The notes below the pieces were generated by a model that made no database searches, was not told where the DNA came from, and was given only the letters and a program-made list of their open reading frames with translations. Of a stretch of DNA of 64,000 nucleotides, positions 9,449-18,859 are shown in pieces. Position 1 is the stretch's first letter. Each line of letters begins with the position of its first letter. The position numbers and the translations under genes are program-made. This DNA comes from Euhalothece natronophila Z-M001. GTDB lineage: Bacteria; Cyanobacteriota; Cyanobacteriia; Cyanobacteriales; Rubidibacteraceae. The stretch lies in the NCBI RefSeq assembly GCF_007904085.1, contig NZ_CP042326.1, positions 2,170,001 through 2,234,000 of the forward strand. Reading direction: 5' to 3'.

Positions 9449-10633
9449 ATGAAGCAACGTGACATTCTCTGGCGATATTGGCCCCTCCTTCCCATTTACC
9501 CCTATAGTAAACGTCGCACTCTGCGTCAAGAAGTCCTTAAAAATACCATTTGGACATTTGACCAAGTGCAGGGAATTTTCTATGTGGTAGTTCCTATTCG
9601 CATGACCATTATTCGGCTAGAAACGGGAGGGTTGCTGGTTTACGCCCCAGTTGCCCCTACCGCAGAATGTATTAGCCTAGTGAGAGAATTAGAAGCCGAA
9701 CATGGAGAGGTAAAATTTATTGTTCTTCCCACTATATCAGGTTTAGAGCATAAAGTTTTTGTCGGCCCCTTTGCCAGAAAATTTCCTCAAGCGGATGTTT
9801 ATGTTGCCCCTCAACAATGGAGTTTTCCCGTTAATCTTCCTTTAAGTTGGCTTGGTTTTCCCCCGAAACGTACCTATACTTTACCTCAACCCTATAATAA
9901 GAATCCCTTTGGCGAAGAATTTGACTATGCTATCTTAGGCCCTATTAAACTAGGCTTAGGGGCATTCGGAGAAGTGGCACTATTTCACAAACCCTCTGGC
10001 ACCGCCCTAGTAACAGATAGTGTTATCTCCATCCCGAAAACTCCACCTGAAAGTGTGCAGCTTGATCCTTACCCACTTCTTTTCCATGCTAGAGATAGTG
10101 CGCTAGATAAAATTGAAGATACCCCCGAAAATCGGATCAAAGGCTGGCAACGAATTTGTTTATTTGCCACTTATTTCCAGCCTGACGCTTTAGAAGTGCC
10201 TACATTCAAGGATACCTTACAAGAGGCAAAACAAGCCCCTGATCGCTCTAAAAAAGCTTACTATGGCTTATATCCTTTTGGTTGGCAGCCTCACTGGCAA
10301 GAGTCTTTTCAGCAATTACAGGGCAATGGACGGTTATTAGTTGCCCCCATTCTACGAACCTTAATTCTCAACCGTGCCCCCAGAGAAACCATTAAATGGG
10401 CAAATTTGCTAGTGAGTTGGCATTTTGAAAGGCTAATTCCCTGTCATTTTCAAGCCCCCTTACAAGTATCGCCTCGGGAGTTTCGCCAAGCCTTTAGTTT
10501 CCTCGAAAAAGAAGAATTACCGATTAACCAGCCGAAGTTTCCCCTTCCTCAAGAAGATTTAGCCCCCTTAAAAAACATTGAGGAAACCCTAGAAAAGAGG
10601 AAGTTAGTGCCACCGCGTGGAGAAAAACTATAA
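9449..10633 (+). CDS. DUF4336 domain-containing protein
   Basis: 394 residues. The sequence matches the plant/cyanobacterial DUF4336 family: WTFDQVQGIFYVVVPIRMTI near the N-terminus and LEHKVFVGPFARKFPQADVY in the middle. The family has an overall resemblance to metallo-beta-lactamase-fold proteins, but I do not see a clear HxHxDH metal motif, so no enzymatic call is made. No signal peptide. The ATG abuts the TAA of the upstream UbiB-type kinase (TAAATG), pointing to coupled translation and perhaps a shared role in quinone or membrane metabolism, which is inference from context. Confidence 0.75.
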   Translation: MKQRDILWRYWPLLPIYPYSKRRTLRQEVLKNTIWTFDQVQGIFYVVVPIRMTIIRLETGGLLVYAPVAPTAECISLVRELEAEHGEVKFIVLPTISGLEHKVFVGPFARKFPQADVYVAPQQWSFPVNLPLSWLGFPPKRTYTLPQPYNKNPFGEEFDYAILGPIKLGLGAFGEVALFHKPSGTALVTDSVISIPKTPPESVQLDPYPLLFHARDSALDKIEDTPENRIKGWQRICLFATYFQPDALEVPTFKDTLQEAKQAPDRSKKAYYGLYPFGWQPHWQESFQQLQGNGRLLVAPILRTLILNRAPRETIKWANLLVSWHFERLIPCHFQAPLQVSPREFRQAFSFLEKEELPINQPKFPLPQEDLAPLKNIEETLEKRKLVPPRGEKL

Positions 10634-10651
10634 CCTTGCAGGCGAATTACA

Positions 10652-12475
10652 TTAAGTGTCAGACTCGGAATTTTTAATATTTTGAATGAGTTGTGAGAGT
10701 TCAGTTTGCATCTGATCAATAGTAGTTTGATCAAAAGATTCCCATTTTTGGGAGTGTTGATTAATTTCTGTTACTTGAGTATGCAATTGGCTGGTAGTTT
10801 TTCTAATTTCTTCCACTGCTGAGTTGATTTTATCTTCCTTTTTATTGTTATCGACTAGAGTTAACAGTTTCATTAAGTTATACTGTAAATTAGCAAGGCT
10901 TTCTTGATGAGATTGTTCATTTTTTTCAGCTTGCTGATTCAATTTAACAATTTCTTGTGTGTTTTGTTGAAGATTATCGAGTCCAGAAACAGTTTTTTTA
11001 ATAAAGTTATTATCGCCAATTGCTTTTACAAAGAGATATAATGCTTGTTGAATTTGATTCAGTTTTTCTTGATTAAGGCTAGCTAGTTTCTCCGAATTTT
11101 GAGTGAGTTGACTCAGTTGTTGACTAACAGTGTTGAGTTTTTGGCTACTATTTTCTGTTTGCGCGATCGCGCTTTCTAATTCTTTCAATCCCCCTTCTAA
11201 ACTCCTAACAGTTTCTGTAAATTCGGTTTGAGTTGCTTGTAATTTTTCACTAGCTTGGAGAATTGTTTGATCAAAATGACTCTCTGCGATTGTTGTTGCT
11301 ACGCCTTGAAATTGACTAGCACTTTCACTTAAACTATCAGTAAAGGTATTAAGGTTACTAGATAATTGTTCTGCTAAATCCGTTGCATGAAGATTACTAT
11401 TAGTTAACTCTTCAATATTAGTTTGTAACCTAGCTGTAGAATCGGCAAAAGCGGTTTGAGTTTCGGCTAAACTTACAGTTAAATTTTCTAAATTTTCGGT
11501 AAACTTACTATTTTCAATTTTGTTAGCTGCCTCAGTAAAAACTGTTGCCCCTTGGCTCACACTTTCCCCCACTTCTTGGATGCGAGTCACTTCTTTTTCT
11601 AAAGATTCAACTGCATATTGAAATTGAGTCGCGCCATGAGCTAAGGTTCCTGCTGTTTCCGAAAAACGTTCGTAAACCTGTCTAGCTAAGTCAGTAGCTT
11701 CTTTATTGCCCTCAGCAATTTTATTAGCAACTTTTCCTAAAGAGGCTTCTACTGCCTCAGTAACATTATCATGGAAACGATATAGAAAATCTTGCTGTTG
11801 CGATACCATTCGATCTACAGCACGATCTAAACGAGAATGGCTCGGAATCGTGGGTAAATAAACATTATCGAGATAGTCTTCAAGTGTACTAAAAATCTGT
11901 AATTTTAAGGCAGTGGTATTTTTGGCTAGATTAGTTAGAGTCAAAAAAGCACTACAGGTAACTGCTACTAAACTACTCAGAAAAGCAATCCCCATTCCTT
12001 CTAAGGGTTCTTGTAATTCATTGACTAAGATATCAATATTATCTCCTTCTATTTGATTAAGAAGAGTACTAATATTATTGAGATTTAAAGTAATGCCTAA
12101 AAATGTTCCGAGTAAGCCTAATGTTAAAAGCAGATTGGGAATAATTCGAGAAAAGCGATCTGCTACTTCCCAACGCATGGTAATGCCAAAAAAATTAATT
12201 TGTTCGTTACGAAAAATGCCATCAATAATAGCACTTGTATTAACTTCTTCGACTTCTTGACTCGCTTCTCGAAAGCGCGATCGGATTGTTTCAATTACTC
12301 CTGTTGTGGGAATACTTCTATTTCTAATTATTTTATTGACTTGCTTATCTAAATTAATCAGGTTTCTATATAAAGATAAACGCAAGAAAAATCCAAATAT
12401 TGTTGGAAAAATCAAAAAAATGAGAATGAGAAATAATAAATAAGCAGGGAGCAGTGAAAGAAGTGACATTAACAT
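10652..12475 (-). CDS. MotA/TolQ/ExbB-type channel protein with long coiled-coil tail (ZorA-like)
   Basis: 607 residues. An N-terminal membrane helix (about 5-32) is followed by a segment with two further helices (about 112-135 and 160-185). These carry the pattern LLTLGLLGTFLGITLNL and GMGIAFLSSLVAVTCSAF typical of MotA/TolQ/ExbB proton-channel proteins. The last ~370 residues are Ala/Glu/Gln/Ser-rich helix without prolines and would form a long coiled coil into the cytoplasm. That layout is like ZorA of the Zorya phage-defence system. No ZorB (OmpA-type stator partner), ZorC or ZorD is present nearby, so it may instead be a housekeeping energy-transducing protein. Upstream neighbours are DUF2103 and clpS, 35 nt away. 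Confidence 0.7.
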   Translation of the reverse strand: MLMSLLSLLPAYLLFLILIFLIFPTIFGFFLRLSLYRNLINLDKQVNKIIRNRSIPTTGVIETIRSRFREASQEVEEVNTSAIIDGIFRNEQINFFGITMRWEVADRFSRIIPNLLLTLGLLGTFLGITLNLNNISTLLNQIEGDNIDILVNELQEPLEGMGIAFLSSLVAVTCSAFLTLTNLAKNTTALKLQIFSTLEDYLDNVYLPTIPSHSRLDRAVDRMVSQQQDFLYRFHDNVTEAVEASLGKVANKIAEGNKEATDLARQVYERFSETAGTLAHGATQFQYAVESLEKEVTRIQEVGESVSQGATVFTEAANKIENSKFTENLENLTVSLAETQTAFADSTARLQTNIEELTNSNLHATDLAEQLSSNLNTFTDSLSESASQFQGVATTIAESHFDQTILQASEKLQATQTEFTETVRSLEGGLKELESAIAQTENSSQKLNTVSQQLSQLTQNSEKLASLNQEKLNQIQQALYLFVKAIGDNNFIKKTVSGLDNLQQNTQEIVKLNQQAEKNEQSHQESLANLQYNLMKLLTLVDNNKKEDKINSAVEEIRKTTSQLHTQVTEINQHSQKWESFDQTTIDQMQTELSQLIQNIKNSESDT

Positions 12476-12510
12476 AAAGCGAAAGCATGAACAGTGATCA
12501 CACTATTGTA

Positions 12511-12801
12511 TTACCGTTTACTAGCAATGATCGCATTTTCTAGTTGTTGCTTATTTAAATCAGTAATAATAAAGACTTCTTGCACACTTTTTCCTTCTCG
12601 AGCAATAACCTTATAACCCCCTCGAATAGGCACTGATACTCGTAACTTAAGATGCTGAAAATTACTACGGGCGCGACTAATTACGCCTGGGGTAACAGTA
12701 TAAACCCCTTCCACAGTAATTAACCTCTCTAATACAGGAATCAAGCCTTCAATATGAGTGGAATGATTCCAAACTAGTCGCCCTTGCGAAGAGTCTGTCA
12801 T
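12511..12801 (-). CDS. DUF2103 domain-containing small protein
   Basis: 96 residues matching the cyanobacterial DUF2103 family, with the core HSTHIEGLIPVLERL and TVTPGVISRA. The family is sometimes described as predicted metal-binding, but no function is established. It begins one base after the clpS stop codon, so the two genes form an operon, and both are read before the ExbB/ZorA-like gene. The family match rests on recall of the motif pattern. Confidence 0.7.
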   Translation of the reverse strand: MTDSSQGRLVWNHSTHIEGLIPVLERLITVEGVYTVTPGVISRARSNFQHLKLRVSVPIRGGYKVIAREGKSVQEVFIITDLNKQQLENAIIASKR

Positions 12802-12802
12802 G

Positions 12803-13105
12803 TTATGCTTTCTCCAAGGGAGCCATAGTTAAACCTTCTCGTCGTAACTGTTGATGATAGAGTTCGGCCGCTTCTTGAGGGCCAACCCAAACAATGGCTT
12901 GTCCTTCATTATGAACTTGCTCAGTTAAACTCCAAGCGCGATCGCTGGTCATTTCCGGAATATACTTCATTAAACAATCAGCAACGTGCTGAAATGTATT
13001 TACATCATCATTAAGCACAATTACTTTATAGTTAGGATAAGTAGTGCGAACAGTTTCCTTGGTTTTTTCGGGAGCTTGCGTGGGAGAAGCAGTTGCTTGG
13101 ATCAT
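12803..13105 (-). CDS. clpS: ATP-dependent Clp protease adaptor ClpS (ClpS2-like)
   Basis: ClpS binds N-degron substrates and delivers them to the ClpAP/ClpCP protease. The core is YKVIVLNDDVNTFQHVADCL, with the conserved Asn-Asp-Asp pocket, followed by the AHxxG-equivalent VHNEGQAIVWVG. The variation from the classical LHNDDxxPMEYV pattern resembles the cyanobacterial second paralogue ClpS2, which is inference. An in-frame ATG exists at 13123, giving 106 residues, but only the ATG at 13105 has a purine-rich AAGAGAG upstream, so I prefer 100 residues. Co-transcribed with DUF2103. Confidence 0.88.
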   Translation of the reverse strand: MIQATASPTQAPEKTKETVRTTYPNYKVIVLNDDVNTFQHVADCLMKYIPEMTSDRAWSLTEQVHNEGQAIVWVGPQEAAELYHQQLRREGLTMAPLEKA

Positions 13106-13262
13106 AGCAGTCTCTCTTAGCATTTGAGAATGTATAACGCTTAGTTTTCACAATAATCTATCTATCCCTGACTTGGAAAGTTGCTAACCAGAGTAATGAT
13201 TTACTTTTCTCAAGACCATGATTTTTTCTGATTGCTATTTCCATGTAACAGGTTGTATATGT

Positions 13263-13268
13263 TATAGT
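13263..13268 (+). promoter_or_regulatory. Possible -10 element of the psbH promoter
   Basis: TATAGT lies 82 nt upstream of the psbH ATG. A weak -35 candidate (TTCCAT) lies about 18 nt further upstream. This is the only reasonable hexamer pair in the clpS-psbH interval, but the -35 is poor. Confidence 0.3.
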
Positions 13269-13281
13269 AATGTTAACCTAA

Positions 13282-13301
13282 AGACGGTAAAAAATCCGTC
13301 T
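13282..13301 (+). other. Hairpin in the psbH 5' untranslated region
   Basis: AGACGG (13282-13287) pairs with CCGTCT (13296-13301) around an A-rich 8-nt loop, between the candidate promoter and the start codon. It could stabilise the leader or act in translational control; no T-run follows, so termination is unlikely. Confidence 0.45.
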
Positions 13302-13349
13302 GTTTAAAATTAATACAAAGTTAAGTTAACATCAAACCTTTAATTGATT

Positions 13350-13550
13350 ATGGCACAGCGGACCTGGTTAGGAGATATTCTCAAGCCCCTCAACTCTGAA
13401 TACGGAAAAGTAGCCCCCGGTTGGGGAACAACCCCTGTAATGGCAGTATTTATGGGGCTATTCTTTGTGTTTTTACTGATTATTTTACAAATTTACAACT
13501 CTTCTCTTCTCCTTGAAGGATTTGAGGTAGATTGGAAAAACCTTACCTAA
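13350..13550 (+). CDS. psbH: Photosystem II phosphoprotein-family subunit PsbH
   Basis: 66 residues, the normal cyanobacterial length. The N-terminal stromal part [20 protein letters not shown] is followed by one transmembrane helix (about 29-49) and a short lumenal end. PsbH is a small PSII core subunit next to CP47 that supports PSII assembly and QA/QB-side function. The ATG at 13350 fits the family start; an in-frame TTG six bases earlier is less likely. In many cyanobacteria psbN lies antisense nearby; I looked and do not see it. A strong terminator follows. Confidence 0.95.
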   Translation: MAQRTWLGDILKPLNSEYGKVAPGWGTTPVMAVFMGLFFVFLLIILQIYNSSLLLEGFEVDWKNLT

Positions 13551-13576
13551 TCGTTCATCTAAGCACAGACACTACT

Positions 13577-13607
13577 TAAAGCCCGGTTAATATTCCGGGT
13601 TTTTTTA
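13577..13607 (+). terminator. Rho-independent terminator of psbH
   Basis: CCCGG (13582-13586) and CCGGG (13595-13599) pair around an 8-nt AT loop. The stem is extended by a G-T and A-T pairs, and a run of T (13600-13606) follows. Confidence 0.85.
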
Positions 13608-13682
13608 GGCAAGGGAGGGATTTCAATTTGATCCTAGAATAGAGTAATAATCCCATTATTCACGTGAGAGAAATAATTATCT

Positions 13683-15302
13683 ATGGTGCCTGGTTATCTT
13701 GCTCTAGTGTTACACGCTCATTTGCCTTTTGTAAGACATCCTGAAAGTGATTATGTTTTAGAAGAAGAATGGCTATTTGAAGCAATTACTGAAACGTATG
13801 TGCCTCTTCTGCAAACTTTTGAGGGATTAAAGCAAGATGGCATTGATTTTAAGCTCACAATGAGCATGACTCCCCCTCTAGTGTCTATGTTGCGGGATTC
13901 CTTTTTACAAGAACGCTATGATCATCATCTTGCTAAATTAGAAGAACTAGCGGGAAAAGAAATTCAAAATAACTCCGATAATGGGCATATTCAATATTTA
14001 GCTCAACACTATATAAATCGATTTGCTCGGGTGCGTCAAACTTGGGAAAAGTATAATCGAGATTTAGTTAATGCTTTTAAGAGGCTTCAAGATAGGGGTA
14101 ATCTCGAAATCATTACCTCTGCTGCTACCCATGGTTATCTTCCCTTAATGAAGATGTATCCAGAAGCAGTACGAGCGCAAATTAATATTGCTTGTGACCA
14201 TTATGAGGAAAACTTTGGTTGTAAGCCGCGGGGAATTTGGTTGCCTGAATGCGCTTATTATGATGGCTTAGAGCGCTTTATGGCTGATGCTGGGTTACGC
14301 TATTTTCTGATGGATGGACATGGCTTACTCTATGCAAGTCCGCGTCCCCGTTATGGAACTTATTCCCCGATTTATACGGAAACAGGAGTGGCAGCGTTTG
14401 GACGAGATCATGAATCTTCCCAACAAGTGTGGTCTTCCCAAGTGGGTTACCCTGGTGATCCAGTTTATCGAGAATTTTATAAAGATTTAGGTTGGGAAGC
14501 CGAGTATGAGTATATTAAGCCCTATATTCTTCCCAATGGACAACGCAAAAATACAGGGATCAAGTATCATAAAATTACCAGTCGCAGTGCAGGATTAGGA
14601 GAGAAGAAGCTATATGATCCCTACTGGGCGCGAGAAAAAGCGGCAGAACACGCTGGGAATTTTGTGTTTAATCGGGAACGACAAATTGAGCATTTAGCAG
14701 GAATTATGCAACGTAAGCCGTTGGTAGTTTCGCCCTATGATGCTGAATTATTTGGTCATTGGTGGTATGAGGGACCATGGTTTATTGACTATTTAATTCG
14801 CAAGTCTTGGTATGATCAAACGACTTATGAAATGGTAACTTTAGGAGGCTATTTAAAGAAAGAGCCTGTGCAGCAGGTTTGTAAACCCTCCCAGTCGAGT
14901 TGGGGATATAAGGGATTTCATGAGTATTGGATTAATGAAACTAATGCTTGGATTTATCCCCATTTACACCAGGCTACAGAACGCATGATTGAGTTAAGTT
15001 CTTGGGATGCTAAGGATGAGTGGGAAAAGCGAGCGTTGAATCAAGCAGCAAGAGAGTTATTGTTAGCACAGTCTTCTGATTGGGCTTTTATTATGCGAAC
15101 AGGTACGATGGTGCCCTATGCGGTGAAAAGAACGCGATCGCATTTAAGACGATTTAATAAACTTTATGAGGACATTACATTAGGTAAAATTGATAAAAGT
15201 TGGTTAGAAAAATTGGAGAAAATTGATAATATTTTCCCCAATATTAATTACAAAACTTATTCTCCTATTCAAGAGCCAATGAAGTTAGGACGGAAGCCAT
15301 AG
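13683..15302 (+). CDS. GH57 family 1,4-alpha-glucan branching-type enzyme
   Basis: 539 residues. The N-terminus [16 protein letters not shown] is the GH57 region 1. [10 protein letters not shown] places the catalytic nucleophile at Glu189, and [16 protein letters not shown] places the acid/base at Asp353. A C-terminal helical part (about 400-530) is the usual DUF1957-type extension. Members transfer alpha-1,4-glucan chains to make alpha-1,6 branches in glycogen-like polymers or act as related amylolytic enzymes. The 3' end overlaps the end of the convergent NUDIX gene by 34 bases. Branching versus hydrolytic activity is not decidable here. Confidence 0.88.
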   Translation: MVPGYLALVLHAHLPFVRHPESDYVLEEEWLFEAITETYVPLLQTFEGLKQDGIDFKLTMSMTPPLVSMLRDSFLQERYDHHLAKLEELAGKEIQNNSDNGHIQYLAQHYINRFARVRQTWEKYNRDLVNAFKRLQDRGNLEIITSAATHGYLPLMKMYPEAVRAQINIACDHYEENFGCKPRGIWLPECAYYDGLERFMADAGLRYFLMDGHGLLYASPRPRYGTYSPIYTETGVAAFGRDHESSQQVWSSQVGYPGDPVYREFYKDLGWEAEYEYIKPYILPNGQRKNTGIKYHKITSRSAGLGEKKLYDPYWAREKAAEHAGNFVFNRERQIEHLAGIMQRKPLVVSPYDAELFGHWWYEGPWFIDYLIRKSWYDQTTYEMVTLGGYLKKEPVQQVCKPSQSSWGYKGFHEYWINETNAWIYPHLHQATERMIELSSWDAKDEWEKRALNQAARELLLAQSSDWAFIMRTGTMVPYAVKRTRSHLRRFNKLYEDITLGKIDKSWLEKLEKIDNIFPNINYKTYSPIQEPMKLGRKP

Positions 15303-15706
15303 TTTCGATAGTAATGATAATGTTTGAGAATTTGATCGTGATCAAAACATAAGTTTTTTGGAATTTCCCAAAGGGGGAAAATGCTTAAGTTTTTTGCATC
15401 ATCGGCAGCTTTTGGTGACCCAAGGGCGCTGGCAATAAAAGTGATACTAATGGTGTGTTGACGAGCATCTCTTTGTGGATCAGAATAGACATGAAATTGT
15501 TCAATTAGTTCTACTTCTAAGCTGGTTTCTTCTTGGGCTTCTCGTTTGGCAGCAGCTTCAACTGATTCCCCATAATCCACAAATCCCCCAGGGATAGCCC
15601 AACCATAAGGAGGATTTTTTCTTTCAATTAAAATAATGGGGCGTTCTGGACGATCAGCTAATTCAATAATAATATCGACAGTGGGAATGGGATTACGATA
15701 AGACAT
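15269..15706 (-). CDS. NUDIX hydrolase
   Basis: 145 residues from the ATG at 15706; an in-frame TTG at 15754 would add 16 residues that look unlike the family. The Nudix box GX5EX7REXXEEXG is visible as [24 protein letters not shown], with the Mg2+-binding Glu residues intact. The sequence before it ([19 protein letters not shown]) is that of small housekeeping NUDIX enzymes that clean up nucleoside-diphosphate derivatives; the substrate is unknown. Its last 11 codons lie inside the end of the GH57 gene on the other strand. Confidence 0.88.
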   Translation of the reverse strand: MSYRNPIPTVDIIIELADRPERPIILIERKNPPYGWAIPGGFVDYGESVEAAAKREAQEETSLEVELIEQFHVYSDPQRDARQHTISITFIASALGSPKAADDAKNLSIFPLWEIPKNLCFDHDQILKHYHYYRNYGFRPNFIGS

Positions 15707-15806
15707 AAGGGATGTGATGTTACTGATAAGCAGATGTCTCCCTTGTATAATCAAGGTAACTGAATATTACCAACGATCAGACTTTTCAACCATCAACTAA
15801 TTCTCA

Positions 15807-16793
15807 ATGATTAATACACAATCTCAACAGCATAATTTAGCAAGTAATACAGAAACGTCTCAGAAAATTACGACAGTTATTGGTGCAGGGGCATGGGGAT
15901 CAACCCTAGCTACGGTAGCAGAACGTAGCGACCATCATGTGCGTTTATGGTCAAGATATGGCGAAGAAAGCCTAGAATCAGCTATTCAAGATGCAGAAAT
16001 TATTTTGTCTGCGGTTTCCATGAAAGGGGTACAATCAGTGATTGATCGGGTTAAGAGTATTCATATTCCCGAAAATACCATTATTGTTACTGCCACAAAA
16101 GGATTAGATCCCGAAACTACCCATACCCCTTCTCGAATGTGGAAAGAAGCCTTCCCTAGTCATCCTGTTGTGGTTTTATCTGGTCCTAACTTAGCCAAAG
16201 AAATTCAAAATAACCTTCCGGCTGCGACAGTTATGGCAAGTGAAGATGAAGCTGCGGCTGAAGCGGCTCAAGAGATGTTTGCTTGTGAGACATTTCGAGT
16301 TTATATTAATAATGACCCGATTGGTACAGAACTGGGTGGAACGTTAAAAAATGTTGTCGCGATCGCGGCAGGAATTTGTGATGGTTTAAAACTGGGAACA
16401 AATGCTAAGGCAGGTTTACTGACTCGCGCCCTTCCGGAGATGATCCGAATAGGGACTAGTTTAGGGGCTTCTAGTGAAACCTTTTTTGGATTATCAGGTT
16501 TAGGAGATTTACTGGCAACCTGTGATAGCCCTCTCTCTCGGAATTATCAAGTGGGATATGGGCTTGCCCAGGGAAAAACCCTTGAAGAAGTGCTTAACGA
16601 TTTAGAAGGAACTGCCGAAGGGGTAAATACCACTAAAGTTTTAGTGCGTCTTGCTCGTCAAGAACAAATCCCCATCCCGATTTCTGGTCAGGTTTATCGT
16701 CTCTTGAAGGGAAAATCAACGCCAGAACAAGCCGTTCAAGCCTTAATGGCAAGAGAACTTAAAGCTGAATTTGATGATATCTTTGATGATTAA
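15807..16793 (+). CDS. gpsA: NAD(P)H-dependent glycerol-3-phosphate dehydrogenase
   Basis: 328 residues. The Rossmann motif VIGAGAWGSTLA lies after an N-terminal extension of about 23 residues. The SGPNLAKEI substrate loop and the GGTLKNVVAIAAGICDG helix with its catalytic lysine are present. Ends with the usual helical C-terminal domain. The enzyme reduces dihydroxyacetone phosphate to sn-glycerol-3-phosphate for membrane lipid synthesis. It stands alone between the NUDIX and kinase genes. Confidence 0.95.
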   Translation: MINTQSQQHNLASNTETSQKITTVIGAGAWGSTLATVAERSDHHVRLWSRYGEESLESAIQDAEIILSAVSMKGVQSVIDRVKSIHIPENTIIVTATKGLDPETTHTPSRMWKEAFPSHPVVVLSGPNLAKEIQNNLPAATVMASEDEAAAEAAQEMFACETFRVYINNDPIGTELGGTLKNVVAIAAGICDGLKLGTNAKAGLLTRALPEMIRIGTSLGASSETFFGLSGLGDLLATCDSPLSRNYQVGYGLAQGKTLEEVLNDLEGTAEGVNTTKVLVRLARQEQIPIPISGQVYRLLKGKSTPEQAVQALMARELKAEFDDIFDD

Positions 16794-16939
16794 GGAACAG
16801 GGGTTAATTCATTCTTTTAATTGTTGAATGCAGTTTTGTATAGTTATTAAGAAGTTAATTTACAATTGGGATAGCTACTGTTATGATTTAAGTATTCTCT
16901 AGTGATTAGAGTCATAACTAAGACTGTATCAAGTTTTCC

Positions 16940-18829
16940 ATGGCTATTTCCTCGGATTTTTCCGCCCATAATTATCAAATTTTAGAGCAACTCGGGGTTA
17001 ACAAGGAAGGAGGACGGTTAACTTATAAAGCACTGAATATTCAATCTCAGCAAACGGTTGTTATTAAACAATTTAAGTTTGTTTCCAGTGATAGTGATTG
17101 GTCAGCTTATCAAGCGGTTGAACGAGAAGCAGATTTCCTCAAATCCCTCAATCATCCTCAAATTCCTAAATACCTAGATTATTTTGAATCAGAAGAAGGA
17201 ATTTGTTTAGTCCAAGAGTATAAATCAGCCCCTAATTTATCTCAACGGCAAAGATTTGATTTTACTCAGATTAAGAAGATTACCCTCAGTATTCTTGAAG
17301 TTTTAGTTTATTTACAGCAACAAGCTTCTCCAATTATTCATCGGGATATTAAACCTGAAAATATCCTTATTGATGATGATTTAAATACTTATTTGGTCGA
17401 TTTTGGGCTAGCTAAAATATATTCTCAGGATAGTTCTAGCACTGTTTCTGGGACAATTGGTTTTATGCCACCAGAACAATTTTTTAATAAACCCCTTTCC
17501 ACTGCTTCTGATTTATACAGTTTAGGAATTACGCTGATTAGTTTAATTCTGAGAAAAGAATCGCATCAAGTTAGTGATTTCATAGACTCTCAGTTTCAAG
17601 TTGATCTTAGCGCGATCGCGCCGAAAGTTACTCCCCAATTTCAAACTTGGCTGGAAAAAATGGTTGCGTTAGATAAAGAACAACGCTTTCCTGATGCGGA
17701 AACTGCGTTAAAAGCTCTGCAACCAATTATTCTCAAAAAACCCAAAGAAATTGAACTTAACCATTGCGAAATTTACCTTCAAGCAAGTCACCGTGAAGAC
17801 ATTATTGAAAAGGAATTATCACTGGCGCAATTAATTCCAGAGGAAGTTTTAGAGGGAAAATGGGAAGTTGCACCGCACTCATCGGATCCGCCTCATACAC
17901 CGCAAAAACACGCTTGGATTGAGATTCAACCAAAAACTTTTTCCAATCAAGAAGAAAGGGAAGTTCCTTGTTATCTCCGAGTCGATACGAGCAAGTTAAA
18001 GTCGAACCAAGAGTATGAACGCAAACTATTATTACACACTAATGCTTACTCAGAAACTTATGTTATTCCGCTACGAGTGAAAACCGCTCCTCTTGCCATA
18101 CCATTGTCTCCTTTTCCCAGCTCTGGCTTAGGAATAATATTAGTTTCTATGGGAGTTATCAGTGCCTTAACTTATAGTTTTAGTGACATCCTACTAGGTC
18201 ATTTTCAGCAAATTAGAACATTTATTTTTTCCATTGTTAGTGATTTTCGTTATACATCAATAACTGATGTTATAATTTTTATTGGTGTTTTATTAGGAAT
18301 ACTCTTTGGGGTGAGTTTTGGGGAAGAAGAAAAGAAGGAATCCAAGAAATTTTCACTAACAGAAGCGTTCTTTGGCACGGTTTTTCTAGCATTATGTTAT
18401 GGCGCGATCGCGGGATCAGTCTCCGTTTTAGCAGAAGTCATTTGGAAACAGTTTATTATTTCCGTATCACTCCCGAGTCTCTACTCCCTAGTTAGTTTCG
18501 GATTTTTTAATGCTTATGTTAGTACCGATGCGACTTTAATAGCAGCCACAATTACTTTTATACTTAAAGGGTTTTATAACTTCTATTTTTCCTTAAAGAA
18601 AGCAGGATTAAATTCGTTTTTTGCTACTCTCTTTTTAATAGCAAGCGTTAGCTTGGGTATTTTAGCAGGAATCGAAATTGTTACCCCAACTACTGTTGAG
18701 TCATTATCTTTTATCATGGCTAGCATTAGTGGCGGATATTTAATCAGTGCGATGCTTTATTTACCGCTAATGAGACTCCAGAAAAAGAGACAACTCAAAA
18801 AGCAAGAAATAAACTTAATCCAACCCTAA
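16940..18829 (+). CDS. Membrane-anchored Ser/Thr protein kinase with C-terminal multi-helix domain
   Basis: 629 residues. The kinase domain spans about 12-270: Lys43 in VVIKQF, catalytic loop HRDIKPEN (Asp136, Asn141), DFG at 154-156, and GFMPPEQ in place of APE. The glycine loop is degenerate (LGVNKEGG). Residues about 275-380 look like a beta-rich domain ending LHTNAYSETYVIPLRVKT. From about 390 there are five or so hydrophobic segments. It is followed 30 nt later by a lipoprotein and 6 nt after that by a DUF4145 protein, an apparent operon. Likely an inner-membrane sensor kinase; the target is unknown. Confidence 0.85.
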   Translation: MAISSDFSAHNYQILEQLGVNKEGGRLTYKALNIQSQQTVVIKQFKFVSSDSDWSAYQAVEREADFLKSLNHPQIPKYLDYFESEEGICLVQEYKSAPNLSQRQRFDFTQIKKITLSILEVLVYLQQQASPIIHRDIKPENILIDDDLNTYLVDFGLAKIYSQDSSSTVSGTIGFMPPEQFFNKPLSTASDLYSLGITLISLILRKESHQVSDFIDSQFQVDLSAIAPKVTPQFQTWLEKMVALDKEQRFPDAETALKALQPIILKKPKEIELNHCEIYLQASHREDIIEKELSLAQLIPEEVLEGKWEVAPHSSDPPHTPQKHAWIEIQPKTFSNQEEREVPCYLRVDTSKLKSNQEYERKLLLHTNAYSETYVIPLRVKTAPLAIPLSPFPSSGLGIILVSMGVISALTYSFSDILLGHFQQIRTFIFSIVSDFRYTSITDVIIFIGVLLGILFGVSFGEEEKKESKKFSLTEAFFGTVFLALCYGAIAGSVSVLAEVIWKQFIISVSLPSLYSLVSFGFFNAYVSTDATLIAATITFILKGFYNFYFSLKKAGLNSFFATLFLIASVSLGILAGIEIVTPTTVESLSFIMASISGGYLISAMLYLPLMRLQKKRQLKKQEINLIQP

Positions 18830-18859
18830 CCGTATCTTAAATAAGCATCAGAATCAATT

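Noticed and set aside
10652-13105. A full Zorya defence system
   Set aside because: Only a ZorA-like protein is present; ZorB, ZorC, ZorD or ZorE are absent.
13124-13349. psbN antisense to psbH
   Set aside because: I searched the minus strand for a ~43-codon PsbN frame and found none.
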